Assembly (NCBI GenBank): GCA_041690535.1
Contig: JAWLHA010000005.1
Location: 51,757 to 115,756 of the forward strand
Reading direction: 5' to 3'
Source of the DNA: JAWLHA01 sp041690535
GTDB lineage: Bacteria > Pseudomonadota > Gammaproteobacteria > Thiohalomonadales > Thiohalomonadaceae
DNA length: 64,000 bases
This document shows, one piece after another, positions 59,207 through 64,000 of the stretch (positions within the stretch are counted from its first letter, which is position 1; every line of letters starts with the position of its first letter). The translations under genes and the position numbers were made by a program. The notes under the pieces are model-generated. The model was not told where the DNA came from and searched no databases. It saw only the letters and a program-made list of their open reading frames with translations.

Positions 59207-59413
59207 TCAAGGGGCCGTCTTGGCCCATCACGGATACCTCGGCCTCTTGAGCGTTCGGGGCGATGACCAGGACAAGTCACACCTCCCCTCAGACGCCGCA
59301 AGAGTCCAGGGGTGGCCGCTTGGCGATCTGCTTCCAGAAACACCCCTGCGGCAAAACCCCGATTTCCGCGGTCTAAGCTCGCAGCCGCCCTGGCGCATTT
59401 GGCGAGGTTTGCG

Positions 59414-60157
59414 ATGGTCGTTGGAGACGGGGATCAGCATGGGTTGCCGGGCTATCAACCGCAGGTGGAGCGCATTACCGGGCGTACGGAGATCGTTCGC
59501 CTCCTGGAGCAGCTCATCCGTCGGAAGGTGCTGTTGAGCTTGCGTATCGAGGGGGGGGACGCCTATTACGCCAGTATCCTGCTGGGACTCGATGGCCATC
59601 CCGTTTATCTGCAGTTGGACGAAATCCCTTCCGGTCCGGGGAACCCCGATGTCAAGCAGAGCACACGCCTGGAGGTGAGTGGGCGGCTGACAGGCGCGCA
59701 GTTCGGTTTTCGCACCGAGGTGGTAGCGGTGGAGCACCGGGCCGACGGTCGTCTCTACCATACGGTTTTTCCCGAGCTGCTGACCTACTTGCAGCGCCGC
59801 AAGTCTTTCCGGGTCGGGGTAGAGCGAGAGCAGCGCATCCCGGTCACCCTGGCATTGGGTGACCGGCTCCCCTGCGTGGGCGCGCTGCACGACATCTCAC
59901 TCGGGGGGCTTAGCGTCCGCTGGCCGCTGGAGCCGAAGGCCTGCAAGCGCCTCGACCCCGTCCCTCACTGCACGATCCACATCCCGGGCGAGCGGGCGAT
60001 CAGCTGCAAGGCGCAGGTGTGCGATGTGCGCCAGGAAGCGGATGCATGGGTGGTGGGCCTGCGTTTCGTGAGCCCCGATCACCGGCTGCGCCACCGCGTG
60101 GCCCGTTTCGTCTTCGCCCTGGAACGCCAGGCCGCACGACAGCGACATGCGGGATAA
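59414..60157 (+). CDS. YcgR-like PilZ c-di-GMP receptor
   Basis: 247 residues. The N-terminal YcgR-type domain (about 20-125) is followed by PilZ with the c-di-GMP motifs RRKSFR (RxxxR) and DISLGGL (DxSxxG). In enterobacteria YcgR slows the flagellar motor when c-di-GMP is high; here no flagellar genes are visible, so the target is open. The start at 59414 has GCGAGG upstream; codons back to 59312 are probably not translated. It complements the four GGDEF proteins of the window. Confidence 0.9.
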   Translation: MVVGDGDQHGLPGYQPQVERITGRTEIVRLLEQLIRRKVLLSLRIEGGDAYYASILLGLDGHPVYLQLDEIPSGPGNPDVKQSTRLEVSGRLTGAQFGFRTEVVAVEHRADGRLYHTVFPELLTYLQRRKSFRVGVEREQRIPVTLALGDRLPCVGALHDISLGGLSVRWPLEPKACKRLDPVPHCTIHIPGERAISCKAQVCDVRQEADAWVVGLRFVSPDHRLRHRVARFVFALERQAARQRHAG

Positions 60158-60162
60158 AACCT

Positions 60163-60315
60163 AGCTAGAGCACCGAACAGATAAATCCGACGCGCCCAAC
60201 ATGTAGGGTGGATAAGCGCAGCGCATCCACCGTACCTCGGTTCGCTGCCCGCCACCTGCGGCGCAATTTGGCTGCGATTGGCGATCTTTCCGTTTACCTG
60301 TTCGGAGCTCTAGCT
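60163..60315. mobile_element. MITE-like element, family C, complete 153-bp copy
   Basis: Terminal repeats AGAGCACCGAACAGATAAA and its counterpart TTTACCTGTTCGGAGCTCT are inverted with few mismatches. AGCT flanks both ends and may be a 4-bp target duplication. Inside lies a family B unit at 60206-60231 and GGCTGCGATTGGCGATCTTTCC, matching other copies. The right terminus holds the mfd stop codon. No transposase. Confidence 0.85.
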
Positions 60316-63300
60316 TCCCAGTTCCCGAAGCAACTCTTCCACCACCCGCACCCGGCTGTCGGCGTCGGGCAGGGCCTTGACGATCTTCAGCCGCTCTTTG
60401 CCGTCCAGCTTGTACACCGCCGCCTTGCTCTGGATGAGGCTGATGATCTTCATGGGGTCAATGTTCGGCTCCGGGATGAAGGTGACCCGGCCGCCGGCCA
60501 GCCCCATCTCGACCTTGGCGATCCCCAGTGGGCTGGCCCGCAGGCGCAACTCGGTGAGGCGGAAGAGGGTCTTCACCGGCTCGGGGAGCAGCCCGAAGCG
60601 GTCGATCATCTCCACCTGCAGCTCGCGCAGCTCCTCGTCGGAGCCGGCGCTGGCGATGCGCTTGTACATGATGAGGCGGCTGTGCACATCGGGCAGGTAG
60701 TCGTCGGGGATGAGCGCCGGGGTGTGCAGATCGATCTCCGCGCCGTGGTAGAGCGGCTTGTCCAGCTCGGGCTCCCGCCCGGCCCGCAGGGCGGCCACGG
60801 CCCGCTCCAGAAGCTCGGAGTAGAGCCCAAAGCCGATCTCCTGCATCTGCCCGCTCTGCTCCTCACCCAGCAGCTCTCCGGCCCCGCGGATCTCCAGATC
60901 ATGGGTCGCCAGTGAGAACCCGGTGCCCAACTCCTCGATGGCCTCGATGGCCTCCAGCCGCTTGACCGCATCTGGGGTCAGATTGCGCTTGGACTGCACC
61001 ATCAAGTAGGCGTAGGCGCGGTGGTGGGAGCGCCCCACCCGGCCGCGCAGCTGATAGAGCTGGGCCAGACCCAGGCGGTCGGCGCGGTTCATAATGATCG
61101 TATTGGCGGTCGGCACGTCGATGCCGGTCTCGATGATGGTGGTGCAGACCAGCACGTTGAAGCGCTGGTGGTAGAAATCCGACATCACCCGCTCCAGCTC
61201 CCGCTCGCGCATCTGGCCGTGGGCGATGCGGATGCTCGCCTCCGGGACCAGTTGCTCCAGCTCACGGGCCATCTTCTCAATGGTTTCCACGTCGTTGTGC
61301 AGGAAGTAGACCTGGCCGCCGCGGCGGATCTCGCGCAGGCACGCCTCACGCACCAACCCCGCGTTCCACTCGTTGACGAAGGTCTTCACCGCCAGGCGCC
61401 GGGCGGGCGGACTGGCGATGACCGACAGCTCCCGCAGGCTGCCCAGGGCCATGTTGAGGGTGCGCGGGATGGGGGTGGCGGTGAGGGTGAGCACGTCCAC
61501 CTCGGCCCGCAGGGCCTTGAAGCGCTCCTTCTGGCGCACGCCGAAGCGGTGCTCCTCATCGATGATGACCAGCCCCAGGTTCCTGTACTTGATCCCCTCC
61601 TGGAGCAGCTTGTGGGTGCCGATGACGATATCCACGGCGCCCGCCTCCAGGTCATCGATCACCTTCTGCTGCTCTTTCTTTGAGCTGAAGCGGGAGAGGC
61701 TTTCGATGCGGATGGGCCAGTCGGCAAAGCGGTCGCGGAAGTTCTCCAGGTGCTGTTCGGCCAACAGGGTGGTGGGCACCAGCATGGCCACCTGCTTGCC
61801 CCCCATCACCGCCACGAAGGCGGCGCGCATGGCCACCTCGGTCTTGCCGAAGCCCACGTCCCCGCAGACCAGCCGGTCCATGGGCCGCCCCTGGGTGAGA
61901 TCGGTCAGTACCGCATCGATGGCGTCCTGCTGGTCGGGGGTCTCCTCGAAAGGGAAGCTGGCGGCGAATGATGCGTAGGCCGAGGGCTCCAGGGCGAAGG
62001 CGTGGCCCTTGCGCGCCTCCCGGCGGGCGTAGAGATCCAGCAGCTCCGCCGCCACATCCCGCACCTTCTCGCTGGCCTTGCGTTTGGCTCGCTCCCACTG
62101 ACCGCTGCCCAGCTTGTGCAGGGGAGCGCTCTCGGGGGAGACACCGGTGTAGCGGCTGATGAGGTGCAGTGCGGAGACGGGGACGTAGAGCTTGTCACCG
62201 TCGGCGTACTCCAGGGTCAGGAACTCCGCCTCCACACCCCCCAGATCGAGCCGCTGCAGCCCCAGGTAGCGGCCCACCCCGTGGTCTTCGTGGACCACCG
62301 GCGCCCCCACCTGCAGCTCGGCCAGGTTACGGATGACCGCATCGGCATCGCGCACCCGCGCCTTGCGACGGCGCCGGCGCTGCAGCACCTGCTCGCCATA
62401 GAGTTGAGGTTCGGTGACCACCGCCAGCGGCGGGTCGGTGAGCAGAACCCCCTGCTCCAGGGGCGAGACGACAATCCCCAGGCGCTGGTCGCTCTGGAGG
62501 AACTCCGGCCACCCTTCGAACTGCTCCGCCCGCAGACCGCAGCCCCGCAGGGTTTCCAACAGCGCCTCGCGCCGTCCGGCCGATTCGGCCACAAAGAGCA
62601 CCCGCCCACGGAATCCCTCCACGAATTGGCTCAGTGCCGCGGTGGGCTGCTCCGCACGGGGGTCGAGCGCCAGGGAGGGCGGCGCCTCGGTGGCGTAGTT
62701 CACCCCGTGGCCCTCCAGCAGCTTGAAGTGCTGGCTGACCACCCGCGGGATAGGCTTGATGCGGCTGAACAGCTCAGGGACTTCGACAAAGAGCTGGTTG
62801 GGTTTGAGCGGCGGGCGGTCGGGGTTGAACCGGGCCAGCTCGAAGCGCTCATTGCACTCACGCCAGAACGCCTCCGCCGACTGGTCGACCCCCTCGCCGG
62901 TGAACAGCAGCGTCTCGGGGGGCAGATAGTCGAACAGGGTTTCGGTCTGGGCGAAGAAGAGCGGGAGGTAGTATTCGATGCCGGGCGGCGCCAGGGCGTT
63001 GCTCACATCGCGGTAGATGACGCTCTTCTGCGGATCGCCTTCGAAATTGGCGCGATAGGCCTCGCGGAAGTGTTTGATCCCCGCCTCATCCAGGGGGAAC
63101 TCCCGCGCCGGCAGCAGCCGGATGCGCTCGACCTTCTCCAGGGAGCGCTGGGATTCGGGATCGAAGGTCCGAATGGTCTCCACCTCGTCATCGAACAGTT
63201 CGATGCGGTAGGGATGACGGCTGCCCATGGGGTAGAGATCGATGAGGCTGCCGCGGACCGCGAACTCGCCATGCTCCACCACCTGGGAGACGCAGCGGTA

Positions 63301-63774
63301 GCCGCTGCGCTCCAGCCGCTGGCGCATCGCCTCCAGGGGGAGGCGGTTGCCCACGTCCAGGATGAGGCTGCTGCCCAGAATGTACTCCCGGGGCGGCAGG
63401 CGGTGCATGAGGGTGGCCAGGGGAACCACCAGAATGCCGCGCTTGAGGCCCGGCAGCTGATAGAGGGTGGTCAGCCGCTCGGAGACGATGTCCTGATAGG
63501 GAGAGAAAATGTCGTAGGGGAGGGTCTCCCAATCGGGAAAGCCCAGCACCGGGATCTCCTCCCGCTTGGCGGCGTAGAAGCGAATCTCGCTTTCGAGCCG
63601 ATTTGCCGCGGGCGTATCGTCGGCCACCACCAGGAGCATGCCGTTGTGCCGCTCCGCGGCCATGGCGATGGCCAGCCCGTCGGCGCTGCCGTAGAGGCGT
63701 CCCCACGCGGTCCGCTCGCCGGCTCGGCGGGGGAGCTGCGGGGCGAGGGGAGAGAGATAGTCGGAGTTGCTCAT
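60310..63774 (-). CDS. mfd: Transcription-repair coupling factor Mfd
   Basis: 1154 residues, full length. N-terminal UvrB-like region, RNA polymerase interaction domain (about 490-560, VVHEDHGVGRYLGLQRLDLGGVEAEF), translocase with GDVGFGKTEVAMRAAFVAV, IIDEEHRFGVRQKERFK and QLRGRVGRSHHRAYAYLM, and the C-terminal TRCF domain. It removes stalled RNA polymerase and recruits UvrA. The TAG stop (60310-60312) is in the family C terminus; the ending RELLRELGS looks near-normal. Confidence 0.98.
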   Translation of the reverse strand: MSNSDYLSPLAPQLPRRAGERTAWGRLYGSADGLAIAMAAERHNGMLLVVADDTPAANRLESEIRFYAAKREEIPVLGFPDWETLPYDIFSPYQDIVSERLTTLYQLPGLKRGILVVPLATLMHRLPPREYILGSSLILDVGNRLPLEAMRQRLERSGYRCVSQVVEHGEFAVRGSLIDLYPMGSRHPYRIELFDDEVETIRTFDPESQRSLEKVERIRLLPAREFPLDEAGIKHFREAYRANFEGDPQKSVIYRDVSNALAPPGIEYYLPLFFAQTETLFDYLPPETLLFTGEGVDQSAEAFWRECNERFELARFNPDRPPLKPNQLFVEVPELFSRIKPIPRVVSQHFKLLEGHGVNYATEAPPSLALDPRAEQPTAALSQFVEGFRGRVLFVAESAGRREALLETLRGCGLRAEQFEGWPEFLQSDQRLGIVVSPLEQGVLLTDPPLAVVTEPQLYGEQVLQRRRRRKARVRDADAVIRNLAELQVGAPVVHEDHGVGRYLGLQRLDLGGVEAEFLTLEYADGDKLYVPVSALHLISRYTGVSPESAPLHKLGSGQWERAKRKASEKVRDVAAELLDLYARREARKGHAFALEPSAYASFAASFPFEETPDQQDAIDAVLTDLTQGRPMDRLVCGDVGFGKTEVAMRAAFVAVMGGKQVAMLVPTTLLAEQHLENFRDRFADWPIRIESLSRFSSKKEQQKVIDDLEAGAVDIVIGTHKLLQEGIKYRNLGLVIIDEEHRFGVRQKERFKALRAEVDVLTLTATPIPRTLNMALGSLRELSVIASPPARRLAVKTFVNEWNAGLVREACLREIRRGGQVYFLHNDVETIEKMARELEQLVPEASIRIAHGQMRERELERVMSDFYHQRFNVLVCTTIIETGIDVPTANTIIMNRADRLGLAQLYQLRGRVGRSHHRAYAYLMVQSKRNLTPDAVKRLEAIEAIEELGTGFSLATHDLEIRGAGELLGEEQSGQMQEIGFGLYSELLERAVAALRAGREPELDKPLYHGAEIDLHTPALIPDDYLPDVHSRLIMYKRIASAGSDEELRELQVEMIDRFGLLPEPVKTLFRLTELRLRASPLGIAKVEMGLAGGRVTFIPEPNIDPMKIISLIQSKAAVYKLDGKERLKIVKALPDADSRVRVVEELLRELGS

Positions 63775-63866
63775 CGAGTTCGTTGCTGTCGTGGCCGTGG
63801 TTTTCGCGAAAGAGGCGCTATTGTAAAGAGTCGCTCCCCGAGGGCAAAGCCGAGTTCCGAACTCGG

Positions 63867-64000
63867 CAGGGTAAACGCATACTTACCCAAGAGCGATGTA
63901 AGTCCTTGAAAGCAGGTCGTCGGCCGCACGGACGCGGCCGTCGAGCGTACAGGGATGCATTCACAGCGTACCTGCTTTCAAGGACTTACATCGCTCACAG
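63867..64000. repeat. Large compound family A repeat at the right edge
   Basis: CAGGGTAAACGCATACTTA begins the element. Two perfect 27-base inverted arms lie at 63891-63917 and 63970-63996, both built on AAGGACTTACATCGCTC preceded or followed by CTTTCA. Between them is a CGGCCG...CGGCCG hairpin. The window ends inside it (CACAG), so the far arm is not seen. Confidence 0.8.

Overview
The window is high-GC gammaproteobacterial chromosome. Housekeeping genes occur in an order typical of sulfur-oxidising Chromatiales/Ectothiorhodospiraceae-like lineages (clpS-clpA-infA-bpt-aat, trxB, ftsK-lolA-rarA-crcB-serS, cysG, mfd); the lineage is inferred from gene content and order only. I saw no rRNA, tRNA, CRISPR array, prophage or intact insertion sequence. 

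Layout. 1-5200: 5' part of rapA, a small unknown protein, a YbaN membrane protein, a GAF-PAS-GGDEF cyclase, an ArsN2-like acetyltransferase and a response regulator. 5250-9120: hybrid cluster protein (hcp) with a ferredoxin reductase behind an FNR-type promoter, and an unknown membrane protein. 9275-13410: four-gene sugar/compatible-solute ABC importer. 13680-14970: PAS-like Cys-pair protein and an unknown membrane protein. 15170-18640: MCE/Mla lipid transport operon (STAS-MlaE, MlaF, MlaD, lipoprotein). 18760-22680: two c-di-GMP enzymes. 

23010-32910 is the most striking part: nine tightly packed minus-strand genes joining a corrinoid methyl-transfer module (corrinoid protein, UroD-family methyltransferase, Fe-S/ASKHA corrinoid activator) to two histidine kinases, two receiver-only regulators, a membrane-anchored NMT1-like binding protein and a HAMP-PAS-GGDEF cyclase. 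Most junctions are ATGA/GTGA overlaps or gaps of a few bases. I read it as a candidate methyl/corrinoid-dependent sensory system with c-di-GMP output. The methyltransferase lacks one expected zinc-ligand cysteine, and no substrate:corrinoid methyltransferase is present, which favours sensing over catabolism. 

32990-63774 is mainly housekeeping: hflD-mnmA-nudix-rluE, icd, a cold-shock protein, the N-degron set (clpS, clpA, bpt, aat), infA, trxB, ald, ftsK, lolA, rarA, crcB-DUF190, serS, a pyruvyltransferase/FAD oxidoreductase pair, cysG, rhodanese, an S24-like protein lacking the catalytic lysine, a YcgR/PilZ c-di-GMP receptor and mfd. 

Intergenic regions carry at least four families of small palindromic or MITE-like repeats, called here A to D, plus an IS66-type MITE with an 8-bp target duplication. 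They nest in each other, and in five cases a repeat end supplies the stop codon of the neighbouring gene.
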